Of a stretch of DNA of 64,000 bases, positions 1-12,407 are shown piece after piece; within the stretch, counting starts at the first letter, position 1, and each line of letters opens with the position of its first letter. Source of the DNA: Ptychodera flava (lineage: Eukaryota; Hemichordata; Enteropneusta; Ptychoderidae); contig NC_091928.1 of assembly GCF_041260155.1 (NCBI RefSeq), positions 43,027,327 to 43,091,326 of the forward strand, given 5' to 3'. Both the position numbers and the translations under genes were made by a program. The notes below the pieces were generated by a model. It saw nothing but the letters and a program-made list of their open reading frames with translations. It ran no database searches and was not told the DNA's origin.

Positions 1-1803
1 AGGATCTCAAATCTCACTGTTCTTGTGGTGAGAACTATAGAACTAACGGTGTTGTCACAAGATATGTTGTAGGTATAAGTTAGAGGCCCAAATGATTTAC
101 AAAATGATGTCCCTGGTTCCCATTTTGAGATACGTGTACGTCCATGGCACAGAAATGTACGATTTCACGCGACACACGAAGTTTTGATAAATTTCAGTAC
201 ACTGGTTAGCAATGATCTGAGGGCCGGAGAATTCTTAGGAGGGCGTGGTTAAAATGGGAAAAATCTACACAGCGAAAAATTATCTTCAAAATTTAGTATT
301 ACAGCCAATTTTATGAAAATATACGTCTCACAGGACGGTCTGCAAAACAGTTTGTTTTTCGAAAGAGGAATTACACATGTATGCCGCGCATATTCTAAAG
401 CAAAGAATAGTCAAATTTTGAGAGCAAAAAATGGATGCCAGTATCCATTATTTGTGTGGTGTCAAAAATTGTGTTTCTTATTCGCCTTCCTAAATTCGTT
501 TGAATCGCCTAACTTAAACTTGCAGGCGCACCTTTCACATCTGTGACAACCAATGCTATTGCTCACGTCTTCATTTTAATTTTAGCGGGGACTAGTATAC
601 GTTCAATGCACTGTTACATTGCATATCGTGCACCAAGCGCTGTGTTTGCAAGATCGGCAGTTTGTACTTCAAAATACTTTAAGGAAAAGGAATGCGGTCC
701 CTTCTATTCTGCAACAAAAAACGATGAAAACGTTATCAAAAGCCAGAGTCTTGACCCTGTAGGGTGACGAAAATTACTGGGAACTATGCATACGGACCTA
801 TTTTATTTTCAGATATGACCAGATCAATTTTTAGGGCATGCCATCAATCGTTGTATGCGATGTTAGAGTGGCTTTATTTGACCTGTTGACCTCAGATCTG
901 AGCCAATATCATTCTTTTTGCTTGTATTACAATTGCGTTGCATGGTTTCACTAGATTTTCTGTGCCTTGGAACAATGTATTACTGTAGTCGTGCACAAAG
1001 AAACGTGATAAATTACCCATTTGATGCTTTGTTCAATATTGAATTTTCGTAAGTGTTCTAATATATGTGGCAACACATGTCAACATCCACAATTCATTTA
1101 ATACCCATTGGCAGTTTTGACAAGCAAAAATTAGGGCGTGTAATCGTTAACGTATTTCAACAAATAGCAAAAATTGTAGGCTAAGTATGAAATTGTGGAT
1201 TTAACATTTCGAAGATTGGGTACATGCAACTCTTGTCCACTGTAGCATACACAGAGAAACATAGACAGTCTACGTTCCTCTGTGATTATGAAATATTCAA
1301 GAAAATTCTACAACACTGGTTGCTGGGTACAACTTTACGTCAGAAGGACAGGACTGTTATGACAGAGGTTGACAGTACTGATAAAAAAACTCTGACAGAT
1401 CGCTGATGACCCTGAGAAAGGGTCAAGCACGAAAACAAAGCTATAGTGTATTCAACCATTGTCCCTCTACACAGCGAGCGACCGTGACTGAATACAAATA
1501 GAAAACTTAGGTAGAGAGTGTCGTTTCAATCAGTCGGAATTTTAAACACTGTATTCTGTATTTCGAAGGTTGCACCTGGGTCGTGTATCACATTTTGCTG
1601 ATAAGTATGCTGTATGGACATATGCTTGACACAAGATGGCGCTGCCTTTCATGTTGGACAGTTCCCCTCGCACCATTACTTGGGCGACAGCAACATAATG
1701 ATAGGTTGACAAACAATATAATGAGAAGCGATAAAGAAGATAATGTCGCTTGTAAATGCTATATAGTTAAGAGAAGTGAGACAGTACGGATGCAGCTATC
1801 ATC

Positions 1804-1831
1804 GTTTTGATTGATTTATTGATTGACCTAT

Positions 1832-1868
<37 letters not shown>

Positions 1869-1870
1869 AA
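1804..1870. repeat. GATT/ATTG simple repeat
   Basis: The tetranucleotide GATT is repeated about fifteen times with a few interruptions. It is a microsatellite. The minus-strand reading frame across it (Ser-Ile-Asn-Gln repeats) is an artefact of the repeat. Confidence 0.9.
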
Positions 1871-2698
1871 TCTGGGGTTGTAATGTTTCAAAGTCAGTTA
1901 GCGCCGGTAGGATGATTTGCGGGATGAGTCCCCATCTTACAGAATTAAATGTAATCCTCATTTCGGATTATATTTTGGAAAAAAGCTGTGTCGTTATGAT
2001 TTTTTCGTTACAAAATAATCTCAAACCAGCTGGTTAATAATATACACGGAAAGTAAAAACGTCATGAAAATTCTATCAGATGTAACTGGAGCACTCTGCC
2101 ATTTATTAGTAAGATATCTATAGCTTGGGTTGATAACGTCTTCATTAAATTAATAAAGGGTAAGTATATACCTCTATGCCGAGCAGAGAGAACTTTGATT
2201 TGAAGTATAAGCTTACTCAGAGCAACGTAATGAAAGTCGTCAGCACTCTGACAATACACTCAGATAGGGGAATGGCTGCAGACTGGAATAGAAATCGTGT
2301 AGGCGTGATAAGGTGGCATCGGTGTCGCAAAGTCCAACCAATCAGAAAACAGACTGTGATTTGAGGTGGAAAACAATAGATAGCTTGTCAGTTTTTGCAA
2401 AGACGGCAAGTATCGCACATTTAAGAATACCAACAAAAAATCCATGCGATTTTTATACTTCCACGCGTTTTACACAAACAAAAAAAATCATGAAACAGTA
2501 TTATCTGTTGACACTCAGCTAAGTTGTACGAGTAAGACGCGTGGCGATTCTACGATGGTACAGAGGGATCAACAATCAACTTTTGTTTAAAAAATCTCTA
2601 GCGAAACTTTAAATTTTCTCATTAAAAGCCAGTTTATTTTTGACACTATTATGCATTTTTAAAAAAGAAGCGCGTGTTTGAAATTTTGGTAGATAGAC

Positions 2699-2780
2699 CT
2701 ATACTCTGTCGCGTCAGAGATTTAACTATACTCCGTCGCGTCAGAAATAGAACTATACTCTGTCGCGCCAGGAAAAGAAA
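2699..2780. repeat. 27 bp tandem repeat, three copies
   Basis: Three consecutive copies begin at 2699, 2726 and 2753 with CTATACTC(T/C)GTCGCG. The core CTCTGTCGCGTCAGAG has self-complementary arms (CTCTG/CAGAG). The CpG at its centre is kept in all three copies. No function is assigned. Confidence 0.8.
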
Positions 2781-4649
2781 TCTGACATGGAAATGACATG
2801 CAAAACATCGACTGACATGTTACTCATGGCATATCGACCTATATCAAGAATGTAGTAAATGAATCAAAAATATCAATCTATGTCACGGTTATATGTTATT
2901 GCCATGACAGTGGCTTTGTCTCAGATTTTCACGCCATAATTTTCAATTTTGGTTAATCTGGCCAGTCTTCGAAGCTGTAAACTCGCTGAAGTGTGATCGA
3001 TTAATATAGTTTTATCGTGATTGTGAGTGCAACTGAGCACGTCTTGAGGGGGGAGCGTTGTTAATTTTAACAGCGGCTGAAAATAAACGAAACATCATTC
3101 GATTGTCCTCAGTTTCACGCGAATATTACTCACACACAATGTGAAGGAACAGCGTGTTCAATACAAATTAATCTGAACCCTTTTGCGAGGCAAGTCACGA
3201 TACAGCCGACAACAAATTAATTCTTTTATAGCGTACATCTTAATTTGACAATATATTTGATATGTTAAAAAGGTTCGTTTTTTTATATTCAATGTACAAC
3301 ATTTTTACGAACAAAAGCCTCAAGAAAATTAGCAGCCACTCTTCGACCTGTTTTCATTATTGCTTCAAAATGTGTACTTTCTGCGTAGTTCACAGTGTCG
3401 CGCGATATCTTGAACTTTGCACTCGTTTGATTGCCAACCCGTCAGCGGGTAGCTAATAAAATGAGAAAATAATCGGTTTGACTATGACACCGGAGTTCAC
3501 TGGATATTTACCTAGTCATATATCTTTGTCCAAAATTCATTTTTTCCCAAAGTGTTGACCCCGTTTCTGTATATGCTAGTCGCGGAGATTATCAATCCCT
3601 CTGTACATGCGGGAAATATCCGGCTTCGGGCGATAGGTGGCAAGTGCAAGGCCGTCGCCAGTGAGTTTTGGAACATAGGGTGCATGTATACGTCATGTGC
3701 ATGGCGGCAAGTAGGTCACAGATGTGTTGTCACAACCTGAGGAAAGAGGACGGACACAAGACAGTCTACTTCTCGCGCATTCTTGAGGCAACATTTTTCG
3801 GGTGGTTGAGCTTCTATAAGACGATTTCACGCACTCTGTGCCATGAAAAAAACAGTGCTTGTATCTCGGCCGGGTATCTACTCTGATCAACTCTGCAATT
3901 TGATACATATAGCATGTAAAAAGAATCACCCGATGACACGGCATTTTACAGCCCCATACTCGAAAGATATTTCTTTGCTTTCTACGTTCACTACCAAAAG
4001 AAGTTCAACATGCAACGCTTACCTTCAAGCGACGTTCTTTCTCGGCGATGTTCTGTAAATCCAACCTGCCAGACCGCACTGGAGAGAGCAGGGTCGTTAA
4101 ATACAAAATTAGTTGTTTACAAATTGCTGTTACGCCTTGCATGCCATCGTAAGTGTACCGCCGCGGCATGGAAACTACACGCGCAGGCTTTGTACTACGA
4201 CCATTGAGTTGATTTATACCTTTGGCGGTAATATACGTGTACCTGTTACTTCAAACTGACATATTTTATTCGAGGCAACTATGCGAGGCGCTCTTCAAAA
4301 CTTATGGCATCGTGTTCCGAAGAGAAAAGAGCGAAACAATTTTATTCAGTGGGAAAGGGTTAAGATATATTGCGAAAGCAGGGTCTTGGATACCAGGCTA
4401 TACGTCCTTTAGTAAACAGAGCGTCTCTCCCCCCCCCCCCCCATATCTATTTACCCCCTTTCAAGGAAAATTTACGATCACTCCCTAAGAACAAAGAAAT
4501 CTAGCAATATATTGACAGTTTTGTTCAAATGAAAGTTGCACACCACAAAGAATCCATGGTGGAGGCTATAGGAACTGCTACTATACGGCAATTTGAACAC
4601 TCAAAATTTTTCCGAATGTGCGATACGATGTAGACAAGACGAAATAGAA

Positions 4650-5008
4650 TTAAGGTAGAATGCGCCTCCGGGACAGATATTCGGACTCTACAACTTTAAC
4701 ATTACAATGCTTTTCTAGTCTACCACTTGTAAGGGTTCATTTTAAAGCTCTTGGTGTAAGGAAAATTTTTACCATCTTATTTTTCCGAAAATCGAAAATT
4801 TTATTTTTCTCCATAGAGTTAACACAGGGATGGCAGCCATTTTGAATGTCATATATCGGTAAATATTGCATGGCTAATTTGCTTCTTCAGTACTGAAATT
4901 TGAGCGGTGACCTCAGATTTTTATTCTTGATTTCGAAAGAGCGTGGTTGAAAGATTCCTTGAGAAAAGTTCAAATCTTTCATTTCCGAGCGAGGCGCATA
5001 CCATGTTA
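4650..5008. mobile_element. TTAA-flanked MITE, about 350 bp family (copy 1)
   Basis: This is a full-length member of the most abundant repeat family here. The left end reads TTAAGGTAGAATGCGCCTC. The right end holds its complement, GAGGCGCATACCA, followed by a decayed TTAA. Conserved internal blocks include GGGACAGATATTCGGACT, a stretch near CATAGAGTTAACACAGGGATGG, and GCAGCCATTTTGAA. It has no coding capacity of its own, although a chance 143-codon frame begins in its right end. Confidence 0.8.
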
Positions 5009-5353
5009 CAGGATATATATTAAAAGACTTGCGATTTCATACGTGCAGTTTAGCATTTCCATCCGGGTTTCACCTGTCGACAAATCGAGGACTTTTTTCA
5101 GCAGAATGAAGTACTGCCTTTCCCCTTCGAGGTTTGCCGTAAACGTTTTTTTATTCCAGGGAGGACATTTCCTTATTCACTTGCGACACACTCAAATTCG
5201 CGGAGGGATAGTTACTGTCGCCGGAGGGCGCTATTATATTTCCACGCCACAGGCAGCTCCTTTCGTAGTTTTCGTTTACAGGCATTACTTACAGCACGGA
5301 CATGTTTACAGTTTAAGCAAACATGACATTTCATATTGTTGGTGGGCATATCT

Positions 5354-5471
5354 GCTGTCAAAGTTACATTCTATATGAATAAATATTAATCCCCCTCAAT
5401 TAAAAAGTCTCGGCTGTCAAAGTTTCATTCTATATGAATAAATATTAATCCCCCTCAATTAAAAAGTCTCG
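5354..5471. repeat. 59 bp tandem duplication
   Basis: Two copies, 5354-5412 and 5413-5471, differ at one position in the first 15 bases and are otherwise the same. It looks like a recent local duplication in non-coding sequence. Confidence 0.9.
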
Positions 5472-8374
5472 AATTGGAAGGAGAGAAAAACTCTCTGACC
5501 CTCCCATCTGATTATTGGAGACATTTGAAAGTCCTGAAGATATCATGGGACAACGTGAGAAAGATGACAATTAACTTTCTAAAATGAACATTGGCTTAGC
5601 ACAATTTTTATTTGTAATTGTTTCTGCCGAACACATATTCCTTTAAAAACACCATCGGCCTTTGAAACAGTTCGTTTGCATGACCTTTATTCCTGGTGTC
5701 AACTTCATTTGTTCCGTTTTGTTGTTAAAAATGATAGCGTAATTCAACATATGTATAATTCTGTGGAGGTAGGATCAGAATAAGTACATTCCTTTGGCAT
5801 TGAACACTTCGGATACTGAAGGTGCACATGTTTGGCTTACGGTTGGACCAGTACATTTTTTTGAGGGGGTGGTCTTGATGCTGACACAAGATTATTTCTA
5901 CATTCCAAAATCTGATAGTTAGTTTGCACAACAAGGATTTACACAAAATGCATTCTATTAAAAACTAAATTTACACTTTTTAGACAAACCTTAATTTTTG
6001 TCAAAATCAGCCAGCATATCTACAATTTTTGTTAGGAATTTATCCTTTGTAAATTTCCCCATCCCATTTTTGACCGCCCCTTACAACTTTTTCCATCATT
6101 TCTGTGTCTACACCATTATAGAAACCAAAACAAAAGTATTGCACACTCACTTCTTCATATGTTGTTTCCAAAAAAAGGTAAACTTGAATATTTATAAGTT
6201 TTGGTTGCCATGGTGATATTAATCTCTTATCCAATGAAAACACAGCAAAACAAACATAGCAGATGAGAGGCACACTTCATATCTACAAAACATGTTTTAT
6301 TACTCTCAGATACACAGTAATCTACACACCATAGAGTTCCTTATAAACATTCCCCTAGCAATAAATATGAAGCGAATGATTAAAATATAACCTTCCCAAT
6401 AAATAGTATAAAAATTAGTGACATCTATGGCTGTATATGAAAGTATCGCAATAAATACCTAATATAAATATACTGGTCACACTATGTTCCTATAACTTAC
6501 TATCTCTGATATAGCTTTAACTGAAATATAAACAATCCATTTAGTAAAGCTTTTGGACGATAAATACATTACATCCGGTATACACCAATAGGCTATATAA
6601 TACTGAAAAATTCTAATACTGCGACTGGGATAAGTACAACGACGGTACAGGTTACAAACTTCCATTACAAGAAAGAAGCCAGTTTTACTGGAATATTGTG
6701 ACTACACTGCAAATGTTTCTGATACAGGAATTAGATTAACATGAGTGAAGTGTACTTTCTAAAAACTACTAAAGATAGGTTGACAAAAGACATATACAAC
6801 ACACTGTACTCTTTTCATAATTTTGTTAAAAAAGTTTTGACTTTGGAGCTATGTTAATATATCTATCAACATATTATTATCCTCACGTTTCTCGTCTACA
6901 TTGATGAGAAGTAGAGATGGAAGAAATTCTGAACTGGTATTATCACATGACACAGCTTATTTATATATACCTGATCCCCTACAAAGATATAGTGATCTGC
7001 CTGTAACAAATAAGTAATATTTGGTTTGCGTAAATTGCATAAGAATTGTTTGCATAAATTGCATTTAATAAAAGTTTTAATGCGCAAATTTTTCTTTGGT
7101 TACTTGAATTTGAGCATATTTTGACATCTCTTCGTTTCCTGTTTTGTTTTTTGTCTTAAGTGGCAGTAATGATCTGGTTATCAGCTGGTTAACTGTTTAC
7201 TGTATAAATTGTGAAATAAAATCTTACATGGAGTAAAATGACCTTTGACCCAAAGGGTAATTTTCAACTCATCAGTCACGCCTCTTTGAAATTCAGGAAT
7301 CTGTTTTGAAATACTTCAAATTCCAAGATGAAACTTTTTCCGTCACTGACTGGAGTCAACTTGATCACTGAAATGTCTTGCAAAATGGTAGAACTGAACT
7401 GCTATAAATTACAAGGGACTTACTGAAGAACAGAAGAAGATAATTACGTGAAAGACAGGACCTGTGTAAATAATTAAGTATTTTTGAAGGGCAGTATAAA
7501 AAGCAAAGAATCAGGTTACCAACTTTCAGCCTCTGAGGGCGCTAGACTCAAAAGTGATAAAAAGGCGGCACTCATCTCTGCTGATTGTATATTTCCTCAC
7601 CTATAAGGTGGCTCATATCCATAAACATGTATTACAAGAATGATAAGGAAACTCAACATAAAACAGCCATCACGTACCATTCTTAGTATGTGTTTCCAAA
7701 TTTTGTTTTCTGTCAAAATTTTGATCAAAACACAGAAAACTGAACAACAGGTTGAGAGCACTTGGACTTGTACAAAGTCACTTGATAGCAGCAATGACTA
7801 ATACTGGCAATGTACTGTATCATCTCAGCCTTGTCTATTCCTGCTACAAACAGCAAGTACTCTTGCAATGTATATTCCTAACTTTTTTCGACATCACAAC
7901 ACTGATAAGTCATCAAAGAAGTAAAACACAAAAGTCGAAAAACTTGGACATTTTATATATGTAACATTTTTGCACATGCATTGTACATACATCGACACAA
8001 ATCCCCTCACAACGTTCAATTCTTGTGCTGCATTGCATACCTCGAACAGATCAGTATAGCAGAACACCAGCCTTGATCAATAATGTGACAAAAAATAAAT
8101 TCTGTATGTTGCAAAATATTCAACTGATTTGTGCATGATTACCATATTTACCATGATTATTTGTTTGCCATATTAAGTTTAGGCAACATTGCCAAAGATA
8201 CAGTGCCCCGAAGAGATGCTCTCTGACAGAATTTTTGCCCTGCCAAGGTATCATCAACTTATGAGCATTTGTGTAGCCTACAAATGTAACATCGCACTCA
8301 CAGTCAGATTCTATTATTTTACACTGTAACACCCTAGTTGACAGGATTGGATCAACATGTAGAGAAACACTGTG
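5472..8374. other. AT-rich stretch without recognised features
   Basis: Only short, uninformative open frames are present and no splice-compatible exon chain was found. This may include the 3' untranslated end of the minus-strand nurim gene, but no clear minus-strand polyadenylation signal could be fixed. Confidence 0.4.
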
Positions 8375-8840
8375 TTAAGGTCGTATCTTCATGTCTAGGC
8401 AAGTATTTTTTAGGGTTGAAAGTGCCTCAAGAACACACATTCTGACTCCCAAACATTTAGAATGCGTTTTTCAGTCCACTACTTGTTAGGGCTTATTTTA
8501 ACCCTTTCATCCCCAGTTCCCTGTACACAAATCCATTTTTACTATGGTAAAGTTGGACTTGGGACAAACCATGGTGGTGAAAGGGTTAAAGCTTATGAAG
8601 TATTAAAAGGTTTTCAATGGCTTACTTTTGTGAAAATTGCAACCTTAATTTTCCCCATTGAGTTAAAACAGGGAAGGCCGGCATTTTGAATTTCAAGTGC
8701 CAGGAAATATTGTGTAATTTGTTTCTCTTGTATTCAACTTTTTTTCAACTTAATTTTCATTCATGATTTAACGGGGAATGGTTTCAAGTTTCCATACAAA
8801 AAGTTTGACCAAAAGCATAAAACTGAATTTTCAAGCACTA
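8375..8840. mobile_element. TTAA-flanked MITE (copy 2), interrupted
   Basis: A diverged copy of the 350 bp family. It keeps the blocks around ACTACTTGTTAGGGCT and the one ending GGCATTTTGAATTTCAA. It is split by a 92 bp piggyBac-type MITE at 8498-8589, inserted exactly in an internal TTAA of the element. The outer ends are decayed, so the borders are approximate. Confidence 0.65.
8498..8589. mobile_element. piggyBac-type MITE, 92 bp (copy 1)
   Basis: The element runs from TTAACCCTTTCATCCCCAG to GGTGAAAGGGTTAA. Other copies of the host repeat read CATTTTAAAGCTC at this point. Here the same sequence is interrupted after TTAA and resumes with TTAAAGCT, so the TTAA target has been duplicated. 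TTAA duplication with CCCTTT ends is the hallmark of piggyBac-superfamily elements. Confidence 0.85.
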
Positions 8841-9113
8841 ACTGCCACATAATTCCAATGCATCACTAGAACACAATCAGAACCTTGTGATATTCAAGCT
8901 CATATGTCTATATGTTTGTCAAGCAGCTGGACAAGAATATGTTTCTTAAAGATACAAGACATTTTAACTTGTACCTTTACGCTGTTCTGTCGGTGGGGTT
9001 GAAGGTACTTTCTGTCATTCCTTCATCATGTTATAGAATGCTGACAGACAGGATGTAATTAAATTCCTAGGAAATTAAAAACATAATGCCTAATGACCGC
9101 AAACTTTGTCATA

Positions 9114-9413
9114 TTAAGTTTTCACTACAAATTTAAAACACGTATGATTATACCTTGACAGGAGGAAATTTTCTTTGCGCTGTGCTTGCTCCCTCAAATA
9201 CCGGACATCTTCATTGTCAACTTTGCTCCTCATAATGACGTACAGAGTCCAGATGACAGCCAGGAATAGTCTGTCTGCGGTCATCACAGGCTGGAACCAC
9301 AGGATAATCATCATAGCAATGAAGACAGGATGGCGTGTGTGGCTGTAGAGTCTTTGTAAGGAAGTTGATTTCCTGGCCATGGGACTGCCCTGACCATTAA
9401 GATGATAGTATAT
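9114..9413 (-). CDS. NRM: Nurim coding exon 4 with stop
   Basis: The acceptor is TTTTCAG|ATATAC. The exon codes for the RHPVF motif, two close hydrophobic segments and the charged DVRYLREQAQRK tail, then stops at 9114-9116. The sequence TCAAG|GTATAA at 9154/9153 is a plausible donor just before the last 14 codons, so a further exon downstream remains possible. Confidence 0.88.
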   Translation of the reverse strand: MYYHLNGQGSPMARKSTSLQRLYSHTRHPVFIAMMIILWFQPVMTADRLFLAVIWTLYVIMRSKVDNEDVRYLREQAQRKENFLLSRYNHTCFKFVVKT

Positions 9414-12407
9414 CTGAAAACAATGTCACACAAACCATACAACAATAGTACCAAATGAATCAATAAAAAAAAACAACAAGTAAATAAATAACAACAATAA
9501 ACTTAGGATGTTATATTTCTTTTTCAAATCAGCACATAATGTAATTGATCAGTAGTCAGGGAAGTAGATGAATTCATAGGCATTTCTTTGTGGTTGAGAT
9601 TAGTATTTTATGGGAAAACGGTCAGCTAGATTTAGTAAATAACCATACATAGAGTCCAGCGTTTGCAGTTTGAAATGAACAGTTACACACTGGGATGTTG
9701 ATCTTTTCCATCTCTTTCGTTGCTTGTTAGACTGGAAGATCCGTCACTTGGGGGCACTCTCTACGCCCCTCCCTTAAGAGGAGGGGAGTGTAGGGAGCGT
9801 CAGATCTTTCAGTTTAGTTGCTTGTAAGAATGAAAAGATCATTTACAGTATTTTGACAGAAATGTATCATTTATATCTCTGTTTATTGAAACCGGATGAA
9901 CCATCTAGGTTTTAGATGAAGTATGCTGCTCCCTGGAATATATCATCATAGTGTACAGATACACAGTAAGGTAGGTCTGTACAGAGTCACCTCGTCATTA
10001 TACAGACAGGGTATAAGCATGTTGATTAAGTAATCACAGAGAGAAAATGGGGGAATTAGTAAAATTTTGTTGATGTACATGAATACAGAACAAAATCATA
10101 AAATGCAGCAGTGATTGCTTTCAATGCTCTATAAACTTAAATATCTTTCTTTTCTATATCAAACGATTATAGCATGTCATGAGTTGTGGGAGAAAGCGGT
10201 GAACAATATTTTCAGACAAATTGTACCTGTTTCACTCCGATCAACTCAGCATAGTCAACAATCAGGACAGTGGTGGCTATGACAATCCATTCCACACAGT
10301 GCACTAGTACCAGTAGCCACTTGAAGCCAGTCGTCCACAATGGACCAGTCTCAGATGTGACAGCCTGCCAGTTGCTCACCAGAATCTATGAAAATGCATG
10401 CAAAAGGAAATATCAAAGCTACATCAACAGGCTTTGGTACAATTCTGTTATCAGAAAGGCTGAGATTGGACCTCAGTATTTAAGAGCTGAGACAAAAAGG
10501 TGACACTCACTCAATCTAAATTCTTAGCTCCCACTACCTGCAAACACACCAATTGGTCATACAGGTACTTGATCAAAACATATCTGTGACATGAATGAGG
10601 CCTAAATAACTCTTTAACCCTTTCACCCCCAGTTCCCTGTATACAGGTCAAAATTTACCATGGAAAACGATGGATTTGGGACAAACCATGGTGGTGAAAG
10701 GGTTAAGGTAGTATGTGTCTCAAACGTGAAAGACTTAAACGTTTGCTAAAACTCTCCTCAAGGAATACTTCAACCATTCTCTTTCAAAATCAAGAATTAA
10801 AATCAGGGGTCACTGCAAATTTGGTACTGGAGAAACAAATTACCCAAGATGTACCATGATTTGAAATTCAAAATGGCCGCCATCCCAGTGTTAACTCTAT
10901 AGAAAAAAATTAAATTTTCAATGTAGACAGTGAAAAGTTTTCTTACATCAAGAGCTTTAGAATGAACCCCAACATAAGGTAGATCAGAGACGAATTGTAA
11001 AAGTTTGATAGTCCGAATATCTGTAAGCACATTACACCTTAACACATACTTGTAGCTGTACAAGGCTGGTTGACACAAATATGGCACTATGTTTTACCTG
11101 TAAAGCTGTGCAGGTTGAGATCACATATACACATCTGGTCACTGGAGCAAAGCCATGTCTCTCCAGAAAATTCTTGAATGAAGGCAGTGCCATCAAACTG
11201 TGTTGAAGAACAAACACCAAGAGCAGCAGAGCATCATAGCAGAGAATTTTCAATCCAGAGGCACCTGTTTGGAGGGTATACAACAATACAGATAAGACAT
11301 TTGTGACCTTTGATTGTGAGTTAAGACTGGTAATCAGGTTTTTTCCAGTGGTATTAACAATTGGAGACAAAAAGCAAAGCCTGTTTAACTTGTAGTTCTA
11401 GGTGGAAACTTACTTTCTCCACACAGTAAATTTGTTGCTAGCAGACAAATAAGGAAAGTTGTGGTATTTGTGATTGAATCACATTCCAATGCATAAGTGT
11501 TACCTTTGCTTTTTGCTAAAACGTATTCTTTACACGTTTGTAAAATCTCACCACAGAAGATGAAATGTTATCTCTCCTGACAACAGTATTAGCAGAAAAG
11601 CACTGCACTGGTTGATGCAGTGTTCACAATCATCATCAAATGTAATCAAGACATCAATGATACTGCCCTCTGGTGACAAGTCATGGCAAAGTGGGCACTT
11701 CTTGATTGCCAAGGTGGTAATTAACATGGAATTGTTATTCTAAAATGTTTTAACTGTAAACAGGTTATATAATACATGCTGAATATAATTTAACATTAAC
11801 TAATAAAATGTTTGAATTACCAGGCAACATTCGCAAACTTTGACATGAAAGTTTTGCCAAAATTTCCCTTGTCAAAGATTTGTTCTCTGACATTTTGTGT
11901 ATCATCAAAGGGTTGTTACATGTATGTATACTGATGAGAATGGTGCATTTACATTTACTAGTAAGCAGTCACTTTGATTGTAAAACTCTGGAAGGCTTTT
12001 GCATATATTAAACCTTAGATTACAATCTTCAAAATTTACTATGGTGATGGAACACTTTACTACTAGTGCTACAAACCCTGAAATAGATGGCGCTGTCCTT
12101 TCTTGGTGGCACTTTTACTCTATCGAAGTGCATGATTTTTTTGCAGAGGCGCTTGATCATGAAAAATACATCGCAAGTGGTATTTGCACACATTATTTTC
12201 AAGTTATGCCAGGAGTGAAAAACTTAAAATTGTGAACTTAAAGCTACCTTTATGTGCAGAAGTGCTTTCTGTGCTAGTAGTTCCGTCTATCCCATGCAAT
12301 GTTAGGAAGGCGAATAATCTTACTGCCGTGATCACGAAGTATGCGAAAGTAAACACTGCACAGCAGGTGTACAGCGGTATCGCCGACCTCTTGGTGATTC
12401 CGAGCAT
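9114..12407 (-). CDS. NRM: Nurim homologue (nuclear envelope membrane protein), four coding exons
   Basis: Joining 12407-12248, 11264-11098, 10385-10227 and 9413-9114 on the minus strand gives an open frame of 261 residues, about the length of vertebrate nurim. Every intron is GT-AG and the phases agree (1, 0, 0). Nurim is a multi-pass inner-nuclear-membrane protein related to the ICMT-like membrane methyltransferase fold; its activity is not established. Visible here are a hydrophobic N-terminal helix (about 10-37), FVLQHSLMA (exon 2), DYAELIGVKQ-IYYHL (exons 3-4), the SHTRHPVF motif and DVRYLREQAQRK near the C terminus, all characteristic of the family. The chosen start is the ATG at 12407, which puts the first helix near the N terminus. 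An upstream in-frame ATG at 12533 would add 42 residues that look unlike the family. A splice donor at 9153 could give a different C-terminal tail. Confidence 0.93.
9728..9822. mobile_element. Short palindromic MITE (GACTGAAAGATC family, copy 1)
   Basis: The left arm GACTGGAAGATC and the right arm GATCTTTCAGTTTA are complementary, and the middle contains complementary CCCCTCCCTT/AAGAGGAGGGG arms. Two shorter relatives lie at 24678-24743 and 27546-27618. It is in nurim intron 3. Confidence 0.7.
10227..10385 (-). CDS. NRM: Nurim coding exon 3
   Basis: The exon is 159 bp, phase 0 at both ends. It codes for the loop with GPLW, a long hydrophobic helix (WLLVLVHCVEWIVIA) and the conserved DYAELIGVKQ ending. 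Its translation extends the family match from exon 2 without a gap. Confidence 0.92.
10614..10706. mobile_element. piggyBac-type MITE, 93 bp (copy 2)
   Basis: It runs from TTAACCCTTTCACCCCCAG to GGTGGTGAAAGGGTTAA. The right TTAA is also the left TTAA of the next MITE (10703-11042), so it inserted at that element's own target site. It lies in nurim intron 2. Confidence 0.88.
10703..11042. mobile_element. TTAA-flanked MITE (copy 3), reverse orientation
   Basis: It begins TTAAGGTAGTATG and ends with an ACACCTTAA block. Between them is the reverse complement of the conserved family interior, including GATCAGAGACGAATTGTAAA. It fills about half of nurim intron 2 and starts 55 bp after the exon 2 donor. 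Confidence 0.85.
11098..11264 (-). CDS. NRM: Nurim coding exon 2
   Basis: The acceptor reads CCAAACAG|GTGCC and the donor CAG|GTAAAA. The exon codes for the second membrane segment with the conserved LQHSLMA signature, followed by the third helix. A 340 bp MITE sits only 55 bp downstream of the donor. Confidence 0.92.
12248..12407 (-). CDS. NRM: Nurim coding exon 1
   Basis: It codes for residues 1-53 plus the first base of codon 54, and contains the first membrane helix (about residues 10-37, rich in Phe, Val, Ala and Leu). The donor reads AAAG|GTAGCT on the minus strand. The 983 bp intron that follows shows no recognised repeat. Confidence 0.88.

Larger units (their letters stand above)
1..4649. 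other. Left flank, no recognisable gene
   Basis: I find no open reading frame here that looks like a protein family, and no pair of exons that join in phase. The stretch has more CpG than the middle of the window, mainly at about 3550-4210. It contains a GATT simple repeat, a three-copy 27 bp repeat and a run of 14 C at 4429-4442. A distal exon or promoter of a gene lying to the left cannot be excluded. Confidence 0.4.

Noticed and set aside
4947..5378. 143-residue open frame, the longest in the left flank
   Set aside because: It starts inside the right end of a MITE and shows no domain, no biased composition of a real protein and no compatible exon.
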